A stretch of 54,574 nucleotides of DNA, from the NCBI GenBank assembly GCA_019695395.1, contig JAIBAD010000007.1, positions 1 to 54,574 on the forward strand. The letters run 5' to 3'. Every line of letters starts with the position of its first letter. The first letter of the stretch is position 1. The stretch is from Alphaproteobacteria bacterium (lineage in GTDB: Bacteria > Pseudomonadota > Alphaproteobacteria > JAEUKQ01 > JAIBAD01). Under the pieces are notes generated by a model. It saw nothing but the letters and a program-made list of their open reading frames with translations. It ran no database searches and was not told the origin of the DNA. Made by a program: the position numbers and the translations under genes. Positions 36,804-45,407 of the stretch are shown piece by piece.

Positions 36804-36830
36804 CCCTTGTCCTTGGACAAGGGTTTTTTT
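36804..36830 (+). terminator. Intrinsic terminator inside the leader of the terminase-like gene
   Basis: CCCTTGTCC and GGACAAGGG form a nine-base stem with a tight loop, followed at once by TTTTTTT. It lies between the candidate promoter at 36721 and the coding start at 36894, so transcripts from that promoter would stop after about 75 bases unless they read through. It could be an attenuator or the end of a small RNA. Confidence 0.75.
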
Positions 36831-36864
36831 ATTGGCGCATTTAATGCGCCAGTGGGGCTTTTTT
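36831..36864 (+). promoter_or_regulatory. Second leader hairpin with delayed T run
   Basis: GGCGCAT-TTA-ATGCGCC (36834-36850) is a perfect seven-base stem with a three-base loop. Eight bases later a TTTTTT run (36859-36864) follows GGGGC. The AAAGCCC at 36800-36806 could instead pair with GGGGCTTT near 36855-36861, enclosing both hairpins, so alternative folds exist. This is consistent with a regulated leader but not proof of one. Confidence 0.45.
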
Positions 36865-36893
36865 ATGAATTTTTGATAAGAAAGGGAAATGAA

Positions 36894-37337
36894 ATGTCTA
36901 TTCTATATGATGCTGAACTTGGGAAACAAATCTGTATTCAACTCGCCATGGGGTATAGTTTAGAAAAACTTGATGGTGAGAATAATGATTTTCCACCTCT
37001 GCCTCAAATCATGGCTTGGTTGATGGAAGAGACTGATTTCTTCACCCTGTATGAAAAAGCCAGAAGAATTCATAGCGATCTTATTACCGACCGTGTGGCC
37101 AGTATTGTTAGAAAAGCGCAACAGTTATTGGAACATGATACATCTTTAACCCCATCGCAGCGCCTATCCTATAGCAGGATGGTCATTGGTAGCAGCAAAT
37201 GGTTGGTTAATCGCCTGAACCCTAAGAAATCTATGCCTCGATCTCAAAACCCATCCAAAACCCAACAGAAAAGAATGGATAAAATGCAAACTATGGTACA
37301 AAACCATAGTGGCTTTGTTGATTTGCCAATAAGTTAA
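36894..37337 (+). CDS. Phage-type terminase small subunit-like protein (orphan)
   Basis: About 147 residues resembling Sf6-type small terminase DNA-binding proteins: YDAELGKQICIQLAMGYSL, PPLPQIMAWLMEETDFFTLYEKARR, a helical middle, and SSKWLVNRLNPKK, then a basic Gln/Lys-rich tail. In phages this protein selects DNA for packaging by the large subunit. No large terminase, portal or capsid gene is nearby, so it is a remnant or a captured DNA-binding protein. AGGGAAA precedes the ATG at 36894; the longer frame from 36759 would run through the terminator and is not credible. It has its own candidate promoter and a structured leader. Confidence 0.7.
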   Translation: MSILYDAELGKQICIQLAMGYSLEKLDGENNDFPPLPQIMAWLMEETDFFTLYEKARRIHSDLITDRVASIVRKAQQLLEHDTSLTPSQRLSYSRMVIGSSKWLVNRLNPKKSMPRSQNPSKTQQKRMDKMQTMVQNHSGFVDLPIS

Positions 37338-37523
37338 TTTCTAATGTCCTAAGAACAATTTAACTTATTCATGCAGGTAAATAAGCTAACAAGAAGAATT
37401 GTTTTTATTGAACAAAATTGATATATAAACAAAAATAATAGCAACTAAATTAAGAAATATAAAATTTACAAAAATGAAAAAAATATTCAATTATATTATT
37501 GCTATTATCTTAATTAAATCATG

Positions 37524-37796
37524 CTATTTTTTTTGACCCCATCGCCATTGCCAATTTTGATCCGATTTTTTCCAAGCAATCCAAATTATGCTTGTCATTA
37601 AAACAACCATAATCAATATTGCTATACCTATAGGAATAAAATTCAAATCTTGAAGATTTAAAAACCACACAAGAAGAATTGTAAATAAACATATATGAAT
37701 AAATAAACAAAGCCAGCCCTGCCAACTTATAGGATAGGCACCCAACCCATAATTTTTTACCTTAAACCAAGCTTTTTGATGAGGGAGAACTGGCAC
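37524..37796 (-). CDS. Small two-helix membrane protein
   Basis: A 90-residue protein starting with GTG at 37796 (GGA six bases before it). A polar start (HQKAWFKVKNYGLGAYPISWQGWL) leads into two membrane segments (about residues 29-48 and 52-74) and a short Trp/Lys-rich tail. The K-x-YGxGxxPISWQGW pattern is shared by small membrane proteins I recall in other alphaproteobacteria, so it is likely a conserved gene. Function unknown. Confidence 0.62.
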   Translation of the reverse strand: MPVLPHQKAWFKVKNYGLGAYPISWQGWLCLFIHICLFTILLVWFLNLQDLNFIPIGIAILIMVVLMTSIIWIAWKKSDQNWQWRWGQKK

Positions 37797-37867
37797 AGTT
37801 GATCCAATGTAAGTTAACTATAAAGTTTTAAATTAAAATAATAACTCAATTTTCAAAAAAATGGACT

Positions 37868-38719
37868 TTAGGAAATTGGACGTAAACATTTATTTGCAAA
37901 TCTAGCTGGATCTGTTTTTAAAGGTGGTGTTCCTTCAATCCCATTTGCAATTTTGTTATGAATATTATTTTCCCAATCTAATGTTTGTTGTACACCAAGA
38001 TAGTTACTTCCATTTTCGCTTAAAAATTGCTGACCTTTATGTAAATCCAATGCTTGTTGCCATTCTTGTCGTGCTTGATCTGGTAATCCTACTTGCCAAT
38101 AGGCATCCCCAAGATGCAACCGAATTTCTGGATTCCCAGGTTCTCCTAATGCTGCTTGACATAAGGGCGGGACAGATTCTTCATAACGGGCAAGCTTATA
38201 TAAAATCCATCCATATGTATCTAAGGCTGATACATTATCTGGGTTATGCGCCAAAACTTTAACAATTAAATCATACGCTTGTTCCAAATTACGATCAGAT
38301 TGGACCCAGCTATAAGCCAAATTATTCATACCTGTATAATCACCTCTGTTAGCTGCCTGTTGATACCAGTATTCAGCTTGTTTTTGATCTCTAGGCACAC
38401 CCAAAGCAAAATCATATGCATAGCCTAAATTAACAATAGCCACTAAATGTCCAGCTTTTGCAGCTTGTTGATAAAATTTTATGGATTCTTCTAAATCTTT
38501 ATTAACACCCAAACCACGGCTATACATATAGCCCAGGCCATATTGGCCTTCGGGATTACCTTGATTAGCCAAATCATTAAAAAGAGTAAGAGCATCTACA
38601 TAATCATTACGCTTAATGGCATCCCATGCTTCTTCAACATTTGTTGCAGCATAAAGTTCAACCGCATTGAAACACATTAAAATAGCAAAAAAAACGATGA
38701 AATTTTTTATTCTTTTCAC
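37868..38719 (-). CDS. Exported Sel1/TPR repeat protein
   Basis: About 283 residues: signal peptide (KNFIVFFAILMCFNAVELYA), then Sel1-like repeats (PEGQYGLGYMYSRGLGVNKD, VAIVNLGYAYDFALGVPRD) and, further on, TPR-like units (NPDNVSALDTYGWILYKLARY, NPEIRLHLGDAYWQVGLPDQA). Such proteins are scaffolds for protein contacts in the periplasm. The frame opens at a TTG (38728); AAGG is better spaced for the GTG at 38719, which I chose. The gene is downstream of clpA on the same strand and may be in its transcript. No specific partner is evident. Confidence 0.82.
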   Translation of the reverse strand: MKRIKNFIVFFAILMCFNAVELYAATNVEEAWDAIKRNDYVDALTLFNDLANQGNPEGQYGLGYMYSRGLGVNKDLEESIKFYQQAAKAGHLVAIVNLGYAYDFALGVPRDQKQAEYWYQQAANRGDYTGMNNLAYSWVQSDRNLEQAYDLIVKVLAHNPDNVSALDTYGWILYKLARYEESVPPLCQAALGEPGNPEIRLHLGDAYWQVGLPDQARQEWQQALDLHKGQQFLSENGSNYLGVQQTLDWENNIHNKIANGIEGTPPLKTDPARFANKCLRPIS

Positions 38720-38786
38720 GGAAAACAACCTTTTAAAATAAAAATAAATTATACTTATAAAATAACCTATAAAGATTAAAGAATCT

Positions 38787-41057
38787 TTACGATGAATAAT
38801 GTAAGGTTAATTGGTCTGAATCATATCCAACATGAACTTTGCCACCTTTTTTAAGACATCCAAACAATAATTCTTCAGCCAATGGTTTTTTAATATGTTC
38901 TTGAATTATACGGGCTAAAGGACGGGCCCCAAAAAAACGATCATATCCTTTTTCTGCAAGCCATTGTTTTGCTTTTTTATCAACTTCTAATATAACTTTT
39001 CGTTCTATCAATTGTCTATTAAGATTATCTATAAATTTATCAACAATTTTTATCACAATATTAAAATCTAAAGAATTAAAACTTATAATCGCATCAAGAC
39101 GATTACGAAATTCTGGGGAAAAAAGTTTGTTAATTTGCTCTAGATCATCACCTATTCTTTCTTCACGACCAAAACCAATTGGCGATTTAGCCATTTCTGT
39201 TGCCCCTGCATTTGTTGTCATAATAAGGATCACATTACGGAAATTAACTACTTTACCATTATGATCTGTTAAAGACCCATGATCCATCACTTGCAAAAGA
39301 ATATTGAAAATATCAGGATGGGCTTTTTCAATTTCATCCAATAATAAAACAGCATAAGGATGCTGATCAACCGCATCTGTTAATAATCCATTTTGATCAA
39401 AGCCTACATAACCAGGGGGTGCGCCCAAAAGTCTTGAAACTGCATGCCGTTCCATATATTCAGACATATCAAAACGAAGAAGTTTTATATTTAAACCATC
39501 AGCCAATTGTTTGGCAATTTCTGTTTTACCAACACCTGTGGGGCCAGCAAACAAATAACACCCAATAGGTTTTTCTTTATCCCGCAACCCAGCACGCGAT
39601 AATTTAATAGCATCAACCAATTCTTGAATTGGTTTTTCTTGACCAAAAACCATCTTTTGTAAAGTATGGTGTAAATTCTTAAGCATTTTTTGATCGTCTA
39701 AAGACACTTCTTTAATTGGTACACGAGCAAGTTCAGCTACCACATCTTCGATATCTTTTGGGACAATTTTTTTAACTTTTCTTCCCATACTACGCATCAT
39801 ATGTTTGGCACCCGCTTCATCCAAAATATCAATAGCTTTATCTGGCAATTTCCGTTCTGATATATAACGCACAGAAAGATCTACAGCTGTTTTGATAGCC
39901 TCATTGCTATAGTGAACCTTGTGATGTTTTTCATAATAAGGTTTTAGTCCTTGAAGAATTTTTATACAATCTTCAATTGACGGTTCTTGAACATCAATTT
40001 TTTGGAACCGCCTGGCAAGAGCTCGATCTTTTTCAAAATAATTTTTATATTCTTTATAGGTTGTGGCCCCTATACACTTTAATGCACCATTTGCCAAAAC
40101 AGGTTTAAACAAATTTGATGCATCCATGGCCCCACCACTTGTTGATCCTGCGCCGACTAATGTATGAATTTCATCAATAAATAATATAGCATGTTCTTTA
40201 TTTTGTAATTCTCCAAGAACAGCTTTAACGCGTTCTTCAAAATCACCCCGATACCGTGTACCCGCCAATAGCCCCCCAACATCCAAACTATAAACAACAG
40301 AATCTTTTAATATCAAAGGAACATTATGATGAACAATTTGATAGGCCAATCCTTCGGCAATGGCTGTCTTACCAACACCTGGATCCCCAACATATAAAGG
40401 GTTATTTTTGGTTCGCCTACATAAGATTTGGATCGTTCTTTCAATTTCCTGGGCCCGCCCAATTAAAGGATCAATCTTACCTTTAAGGGCTTTTTCATTT
40501 AAATTAATACAGTAATTTTTTAAAGCTTCATTTTCTTGATCAGAAACTGTTTCCTCTTTAGGTTTGTTTTCTGGTTTAATACTTTCTTGAACTTCTTTAT
40601 AATCTTCTTTTATCTTTGGCAATTTAACATCTGGAATGGAGTGTCCAATTTTTTGCATTGTATTAAGTTTGGACATATTTTGCTCTTGCATAAAATAAAC
40701 AGCATGGCTTTCTTGTTCAGAAAAGAAAGCTACCAATAAATTTGCCCCAGTAACTTTTTCACGGTTCGCAGATTCTACTTGGATGACCGCGCGCTGTACC
40801 ACACGTTGAAAACTTAATGTCGGTCGTGATTCAGCCAAACGGTCCGCAACCAAATTAGAAAGTTGATGATCTAAAAATTGTTCTAAATCTCCACGCAATT
40901 TTTTTAAATTGACACGACACCTTTGAAAAACAACCAAAGCATCAGGATCATCCATTAAAGCCCATAATAAATGTTCAAGCGTTGCGAATTCATGGCGCCG
41001 ATCATGGGCACATTTTAAAGCACGTCTTAACGTATTTTCAAGGTCAGTTGAGAGCAT
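38787..41057 (-). CDS. clpA: ATP-dependent Clp protease ATP-binding subunit ClpA
   Basis: Unfoldase that feeds substrates to ClpP. About 756 residues: N domain (LSTDLENTLRRALKCAHDRRH), first AAA+ module with Walker A GDPGVGKTAIAEG, second with Walker A GPTGVGKTEIAKQ, and SPIGFGREE, the ClpP-contact loop. It lacks the ClpB-type coiled-coil middle domain, so it is ClpA rather than ClpB. The start ATG at 41057 overlaps the clpS stop by one base (TAATG), proving tight coupling. An AT-rich hairpin (38770-38789) overlaps its stop and could be a weak terminator. ClpP is not in the window. Confidence 0.96.
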   Translation of the reverse strand: MLSTDLENTLRRALKCAHDRRHEFATLEHLLWALMDDPDALVVFQRCRVNLKKLRGDLEQFLDHQLSNLVADRLAESRPTLSFQRVVQRAVIQVESANREKVTGANLLVAFFSEQESHAVYFMQEQNMSKLNTMQKIGHSIPDVKLPKIKEDYKEVQESIKPENKPKEETVSDQENEALKNYCINLNEKALKGKIDPLIGRAQEIERTIQILCRRTKNNPLYVGDPGVGKTAIAEGLAYQIVHHNVPLILKDSVVYSLDVGGLLAGTRYRGDFEERVKAVLGELQNKEHAILFIDEIHTLVGAGSTSGGAMDASNLFKPVLANGALKCIGATTYKEYKNYFEKDRALARRFQKIDVQEPSIEDCIKILQGLKPYYEKHHKVHYSNEAIKTAVDLSVRYISERKLPDKAIDILDEAGAKHMMRSMGRKVKKIVPKDIEDVVAELARVPIKEVSLDDQKMLKNLHHTLQKMVFGQEKPIQELVDAIKLSRAGLRDKEKPIGCYLFAGPTGVGKTEIAKQLADGLNIKLLRFDMSEYMERHAVSRLLGAPPGYVGFDQNGLLTDAVDQHPYAVLLLDEIEKAHPDIFNILLQVMDHGSLTDHNGKVVNFRNVILIMTTNAGATEMAKSPIGFGREERIGDDLEQINKLFSPEFRNRLDAIISFNSLDFNIVIKIVDKFIDNLNRQLIERKVILEVDKKAKQWLAEKGYDRFFGARPLARIIQEHIKKPLAEELLFGCLKKGGKVHVGYDSDQLTLHYSS

Positions 41058-41380
41058 TATTCTTTTTCCATTGTACATTGCAAAGGATAATCATGTTGTT
41101 TTGCAAAATCACTTACTTGAGCGATTTTATTTTCAGCCACCTCAAAAGGATAAAAGCCACAAAGACCTATTCCTCGATGATGAACATGTAACATAATTTC
41201 TTTGGCTGTTTCATAATTTTTTTGAAAAAAATGTTCTAAAACATGAACAACAAAATCCATCGGTGTAAAGTCGTCATTATGTAAAAAAACCTTATACATT
41301 GAAGGTTTTTTTGATTTCATTTTTACCAATGTATTTGGTTTTTCATCCAATATAATTATAGGCTCATTTTTTTTATGCAT
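41057..41380 (-). CDS. clpS: ATP-dependent Clp protease adaptor ClpS
   Basis: Delivers N-degron proteins to ClpA. The 107-residue protein has the N-degron pocket signature [18 protein letters not shown] and [21 protein letters not shown], typical of alphaproteobacterial ClpS. The stop overlaps the clpA start by one base. With aat elsewhere in the window, Leu/Phe N-degrons can be both made and read. Upstream lies a 400-base AT-rich spacer. Confidence 0.95.
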   Translation of the reverse strand: MHKKNEPIIILDEKPNTLVKMKSKKPSMYKVFLHNDDFTPMDFVVHVLEHFFQKNYETAKEIMLHVHHRGIGLCGFYPFEVAENKIAQVSDFAKQHDYPLQCTMEKE

Positions 41381-41781
41381 ATATAACTCAAATTTTTAAT
41401 ACCCTATTTCATGCAATAAAAATTACACAATAAAGTTAAAAATAAATTTTCAAAAAAGCTTATCTTTAAATTCTTGACTAGGCTTATAATTATTTTTATT
41501 ATACCTTAGTTTTATAAAAAAAACAGCTATTTTACTCTGTTTAACTATAAAATATGTAATCCAATTTCTTTAAGAAATATTTCGGAATTAAAATATTTCA
41601 ATTATTTTAAACATTAATCTATGGATGAAAATTTTTCATTTTATAGTAAAAAAATTATAAAATGGGCTTAAACTTAATATGCCTATTTTATTTTAAAAAA
41701 AGTTAGCTTAAATAAAATTCTTATATTATAGTCGAATAATTTGAAATCAATAATAAGATAAAATAATTAAGGATGATAATA
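41381..41781. other. AT-rich divergent spacer between clpS and the D,D-carboxypeptidase gene
   Basis: About 400 bases with no plausible gene. On the plus strand TTGACT (41474-41479), a 17-base spacer and TATTAT (41497-41502) make a good promoter-like pair, which would give the carboxypeptidase gene a leader of about 270 bases or drive a short RNA. No terminator-type hairpin was seen between it and the gene. Confidence 0.38.
41474..41502 (+). promoter_or_regulatory. Candidate promoter upstream of the D,D-carboxypeptidase gene
   Basis: TTGACT and TATTAT are separated by exactly 17 bases. Each differs from the consensus by one base. In such AT-rich DNA chance matches are common, so the call is tentative. 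Start of transcription would be near 41509. Confidence 0.38.
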
Positions 41782-43071
41782 ATGCCCCTGAAATTATGTA
41801 ATTTTTTAAATAAAATTACGTTTAATCAATTAAAAATTCTCTTGATATTAAGTTTTTTTGGGGTGTCCTATTTAATTACAGCACAAACTTTTGCAGCTGT
41901 ACGATATGAATCAATTATTGTTAACGCACAAACTGGAAATATTTTATTTGAATCCAATGCTAACTTACCTACTTATCCTGCGTCTTTAACAAAAATGATG
42001 ACTTTATTATTACTGTTTGAAGCTTTGGAAAAAGGTCAGTTACGTATGGATCAAAATATTGTTATATCAGAGCGTGCTGCAAGTAAACCCGCAACAAATA
42101 TGAATGTTAAAACTGGCGCCCGTATGAATGTGGAGACAGCTATTAAGGCTATTATTATACGCTCGGCCAATGATATTGCCTGTGCTATAGCAGAAACATT
42201 AGCTGGAAGTGAAGAAAATTTTGCTAAATTAATGACAGCAAAAGCTAAACAAATTGGAATGATCCAAACCGTATTTCGTAATGCCTCTGGACTCCCAGAT
42301 TCTGGTCAAATAACAAGTGCGCGCGACATGGCGACATTAGCACTAACCCTTATGCGTGAATATCCTGCCTATTATCCTTATTTTTCAGAAAGAGCTTTTT
42401 CTTATCAGGGCCGAAAATATACAACACATAACCGTATTCTAAATAATTATGCAGGTGCTGATGGTCTTAAAACCGGTTTCATTCGAGCCTCAGGGTTTAA
42501 TCTTGTTAGTTCTGCTAAACGCAATGGACAAAGACTTATAGGCGTGGTCTTGGGCGGGGAATCTGCAAGCTGGCGTGATAAACATATGATGCGTTTATTT
42601 GATCGTGGATTTTCAATGCTTCAAAATCCATCAACAAGTAACGGGACAAATAAAACTGTTACACCGCCCCCTGGTCCTTTTGAATGGAATGAAGCTAATA
42701 ATTCTAAAGCATCTCCCGTACCTGTTGAAGCAGAGGGTGATACAGATGAGGCATCTTCCCCCTACGAGACACCTAAAAAAGCTGCACCACCTAAAATTAC
42801 AAAACCACCTATTTCAACTGGTAAGTGGAGCGTATCTGTTGGCAGCTACAAATTATATAATAGTGCTATGGCTGCGGCAAAAAAAGCATTACAAGCCATT
42901 CCTGCCAATCAAAAAAGTGGGGCTCTTGTTAAAGTTGATACAATTAAACAAGGAAAAGGACGTGTTTATCGCGCCCGTATCGGTGGACTTGTCAATAAAG
43001 ATAAAGCACAAAGCATATGCACTGTGTTAAAATCTAAGAAACAATCTTGTGCTGTATTACAATTATCTTAA
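41782..43071 (+). CDS. D-alanyl-D-alanine carboxypeptidase with C-terminal SPOR domain
   Basis: Trims the terminal D-Ala of peptidoglycan stems. About 429 residues: signal peptide ending near QTFAA, S11 peptidase domain with YPASLTKMM (SxxK), IRSANDIACA (SxN) and GLKTGFI (KTG), a Pro-rich linker (about 290-345), and a SPOR domain (GKWSVSVGSYKLYNSAMAAAKKAL...), which binds denuded septal glycan. I start at ATG 41782, nine bases after AAGGA; an ATG at 41773 is within that Shine-Dalgarno sequence. A DacF/DacC-type role at the division site is likely by family. All catalytic motifs are intact. Confidence 0.93.
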   Translation: MPLKLCNFLNKITFNQLKILLILSFFGVSYLITAQTFAAVRYESIIVNAQTGNILFESNANLPTYPASLTKMMTLLLLFEALEKGQLRMDQNIVISERAASKPATNMNVKTGARMNVETAIKAIIIRSANDIACAIAETLAGSEENFAKLMTAKAKQIGMIQTVFRNASGLPDSGQITSARDMATLALTLMREYPAYYPYFSERAFSYQGRKYTTHNRILNNYAGADGLKTGFIRASGFNLVSSAKRNGQRLIGVVLGGESASWRDKHMMRLFDRGFSMLQNPSTSNGTNKTVTPPPGPFEWNEANNSKASPVPVEAEGDTDEASSPYETPKKAAPPKITKPPISTGKWSVSVGSYKLYNSAMAAAKKALQAIPANQKSGALVKVDTIKQGKGRVYRARIGGLVNKDKAQSICTVLKSKKQSCAVLQLS

Positions 43072-43090
43072 AATATTTATTGTGACTAAA

Positions 43091-43186
43091 TTAAGCCTTA
43101 CGACCAATTCTAAAAATTAAGTCTTGGGGCCAGTTTTAAAAGTTAGGCCTTGCGGCCCAGGCTTAAAGGTTAGGCCTTACGGCCAA
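43091..43186. repeat. Four degenerate 26-27-base repeats copied from the 3' end of ugd
   Basis: Copies start at 43091, 43117, 43143 and 43170 (spacing 26, 26, 27). On the plus strand each opens with TTAgGCCTTaCGGCCa-like sequence. The copy at 43170 overlaps the final codons and stop of ugd (read LGRKA-stop on the minus strand). On the minus strand three copies fold as tiny hairpins with GNRA-type loops: GGCC-GTAA-GGCC, GGCC-GCAA-GGCC and GGTC-GTAA-GGCT (with G-U pairs). The remaining copy is more divergent. It lies in the 3' ends of two convergent genes. Origin by tandem duplication of the ugd end is the simplest explanation. Confidence 0.85.
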
Positions 43187-44480
43187 GGGAATAATAAGAA
43201 AACCCGAATTTTTGCATATCTATTGGATTATAAATGTTACGTAAATCAATAATCACAGGATTATGTAATAGCTTTTTTATCTTCGATAAATTTAACGCCC
43301 GAAATTCATTCCATTCTGTTAAAATAACTAAAAGATCTGCCTGTTTCATCGTTTCATAGGCATGATCACAATAAGTTACATAATTTATATGCTTTTTCAT
43401 TTCTGCCATTCCGTAAGGATCAAAAACAAACAGCTTTGCACCCTTTTTGTGAAGAGCGGGTAAAATGGTTAAAGCAATACTTTCACGGACATCATCCGTA
43501 TTAGGTTTAAAAGTCAAACCTAATATGGCAATTTTTTTACCTTTCAGACGAGGTCCCGCAATTTTAATGATACGTGCTGCCATATTAACTTTACGATTCT
43601 GATTAATTTTTATTGTTGCTTCAACCAGAAGTTGCGGCGTTTTATATTCTTTAGCAGTTCGAATAAAAGCTTTAGTATCTTTGGGAAAACACGATCCACC
43701 AAATCCGGGTCCCGCATGTAAAAATTTTTGCCCTATACGCCCATCAAGACCAATACCCTTGGCTACATCTTGAACATTGGCACCTACCTTTTCACATAAA
43801 TCAGATATTTGATTAATAAAAGTTACCTTCATGGCCAAGAAGCTATTTGAAGCGTATTTGATTATTTCAGCACTTTCCAAGCTGGTACGTACAATAGGGG
43901 TTTCTCTTAGATAAAGAGGTCTATATAATTGGCACATGAATTGATATGCCTCTTCTGTTTCAACACCAATAATAACACGATCAGGGCGCATAAAATCATT
44001 AATTGCTGATCCTTCTCGTAAAAATTCCGGATTGGAAACTATATCAAATTTTATGGATGGGCGTATTTTTTTTATAATTTCCTTTATTTTTTTCCCTGTA
44101 CCTATAGGCACAGTTGATTTAGTAACAATGATTTTATATCCACCCATACAATGGGCAATTTGCTTTGCTGCATCATAAATAAAACGTAAATCAGCATGCC
44201 CGCTTCCCCGTCTTTCTGGTGTCCCAACCGCAATAAAAATCACATCTGCTTTTTTAACAGCATTTTGCAAATCAGTTGTAAAAGACAAACGACGGCTTTT
44301 TTGATTACGATGAACCAGATTTTCCAAATCTGGTTCATAAATTGGTAATCGTCCTTGCTGTAATTCTTTAATTTTACCAGTATCATGATCAATACATGTA
44401 ACCTCAAATCCAAATTCAGAGAAACATGCTCCTGACACTAATCCTACATACCCTGCCCCTACCATCGCAATATGTATCAT
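43170..44480 (-). CDS. ugd: UDP-glucose 6-dehydrogenase
   Basis: Oxidises UDP-glucose to UDP-glucuronate for surface polysaccharides. The 436-residue protein has the NAD-binding start GAGYVGLVSGACFSEFG, GTPERRGSGHADL, and the catalytic PGFGGSCFPKDTKAF with the nucleophilic Cys near residue 260; C-terminal GLTFKPNTDDVRES is the UDP-binding domain. AAGGAAAG precedes the ATG. It follows galU by 23 bases, so UDP-glucose is made and then oxidised by one operon. Its last five codons are repeated downstream. Confidence 0.96.
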   Translation of the reverse strand: MIHIAMVGAGYVGLVSGACFSEFGFEVTCIDHDTGKIKELQQGRLPIYEPDLENLVHRNQKSRRLSFTTDLQNAVKKADVIFIAVGTPERRGSGHADLRFIYDAAKQIAHCMGGYKIIVTKSTVPIGTGKKIKEIIKKIRPSIKFDIVSNPEFLREGSAINDFMRPDRVIIGVETEEAYQFMCQLYRPLYLRETPIVRTSLESAEIIKYASNSFLAMKVTFINQISDLCEKVGANVQDVAKGIGLDGRIGQKFLHAGPGFGGSCFPKDTKAFIRTAKEYKTPQLLVEATIKINQNRKVNMAARIIKIAGPRLKGKKIAILGLTFKPNTDDVRESIALTILPALHKKGAKLFVFDPYGMAEMKKHINYVTYCDHAYETMKQADLLVILTEWNEFRALNLSKIKKLLHNPVIIDLRNIYNPIDMQKFGFSYYSLGRKA

Positions 44481-44503
44481 GGCATTTCTTTCCTTAGTAA
44501 AGA

Positions 44504-45385
44504 TTATTTGGTCTTGGTGCTATAATCTTTAACAATATTGTGAATTGTTACCCCAAAATCTGGATGTCTTAAAGCAAAAGCAAGATTGGCTTCAAAAAAG
44601 CCAATTTTATCCCCACAATCAAAACGTTTGCCTGAAAAACGATACCCATGAAAAGGCACATCCCCAATCATATGGGCCATAGCATCGGTAAGTTGAATTT
44701 CCCCACCCGACCCTCTTTCTTTTCGATCTAAAATATTAAAGATGCCAGGCTGCAAAATATATCGTCCAATAATTGAAAGTGTTGATGGTGCGTGCGCCGG
44801 ATCAGGTTTTTCAACTAAACCCTTAACTTCTACCATTGAACCTTTATCTGTACCAACCTTTAAAATTCCATAGCGGTTCGTTTGATCGCGTGGCACATCC
44901 ATAACAGCGACTACATTACCATCAACCTTTTCATAAATATCTACCATTTGTTTCAAACAAGGAGGTTCTGCCAAAATCAAATCGTCAGCCAACAATACCG
45001 CCACAGGTTCATCATGGATAAGATGCCTTGCGCACCATACAGCGTGCCCCAAACCCAAAGGTTCTTGTTGCCGTAAATAAATAGCCTGCCCTGGCAAGGG
45101 TAAAATATCTGCCAAATCCCTAATTTCTTTTGATTTGCCACGTTGCCGCAAAGTTTCCATAAGTTCAAATGAATAATCAAAATGATCTTCAATAACAGTT
45201 TTACCCCGTCCTGTTACAAAAATAAACTGTTCAATACCCGCAGCTTTGGCTTCTTCAACGGCATATTGTATTAAAGGTTTATCCACAACGGTTAACATTT
45301 CTTTGGGCATAGCCTTGGTTGCAGGTAAAAATCTTGTGCCTAAACCACCGACAGGAAAAATTGCTTTACGTACAGGTTTAACCAT
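44504..45385 (-). CDS. galU: UTP--glucose-1-phosphate uridylyltransferase
   Basis: Forms UDP-glucose from UTP and glucose-1-phosphate. The 293-residue protein has the nucleotidyltransferase signature PVGGLGTRFLPATKAMPKEML at the start, FVTGRGKTVIEDHFD, and LADDLI and VEKPDP motifs. AGGGAAAT lies before the ATG. The downstream gene is ugd, which uses its product. The gene before it (the small membrane protein) is 22 bases upstream on the same strand and may be in the same transcript. Confidence 0.96.
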   Translation of the reverse strand: MVKPVRKAIFPVGGLGTRFLPATKAMPKEMLTVVDKPLIQYAVEEAKAAGIEQFIFVTGRGKTVIEDHFDYSFELMETLRQRGKSKEIRDLADILPLPGQAIYLRQQEPLGLGHAVWCARHLIHDEPVAVLLADDLILAEPPCLKQMVDIYEKVDGNVVAVMDVPRDQTNRYGILKVGTDKGSMVEVKGLVEKPDPAHAPSTLSIIGRYILQPGIFNILDRKERGSGGEIQLTDAMAHMIGDVPFHGYRFSGKRFDCGDKIGFFEANLAFALRHPDFGVTIHNIVKDYSTKTK

Positions 45386-45407
45386 TATATTTCCCTAAAA
45401 TTATAAA

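Noticed and set aside
36759-36893. N-terminal extension of the terminase-like gene
   Set aside because: It would translate through an intrinsic terminator and two hairpins; the ATG at 36894 has a good Shine-Dalgarno and matches the family start.
38787-41057. ClpB-type disaggregase
   Set aside because: The coiled-coil middle domain is missing, a ClpP-contact loop is present, and clpS directly precedes it.
43091-43186. CRISPR-like array
   Set aside because: There are only four degenerate units, 26-27 bases apart with no constant spacers, and one lies inside ugd.
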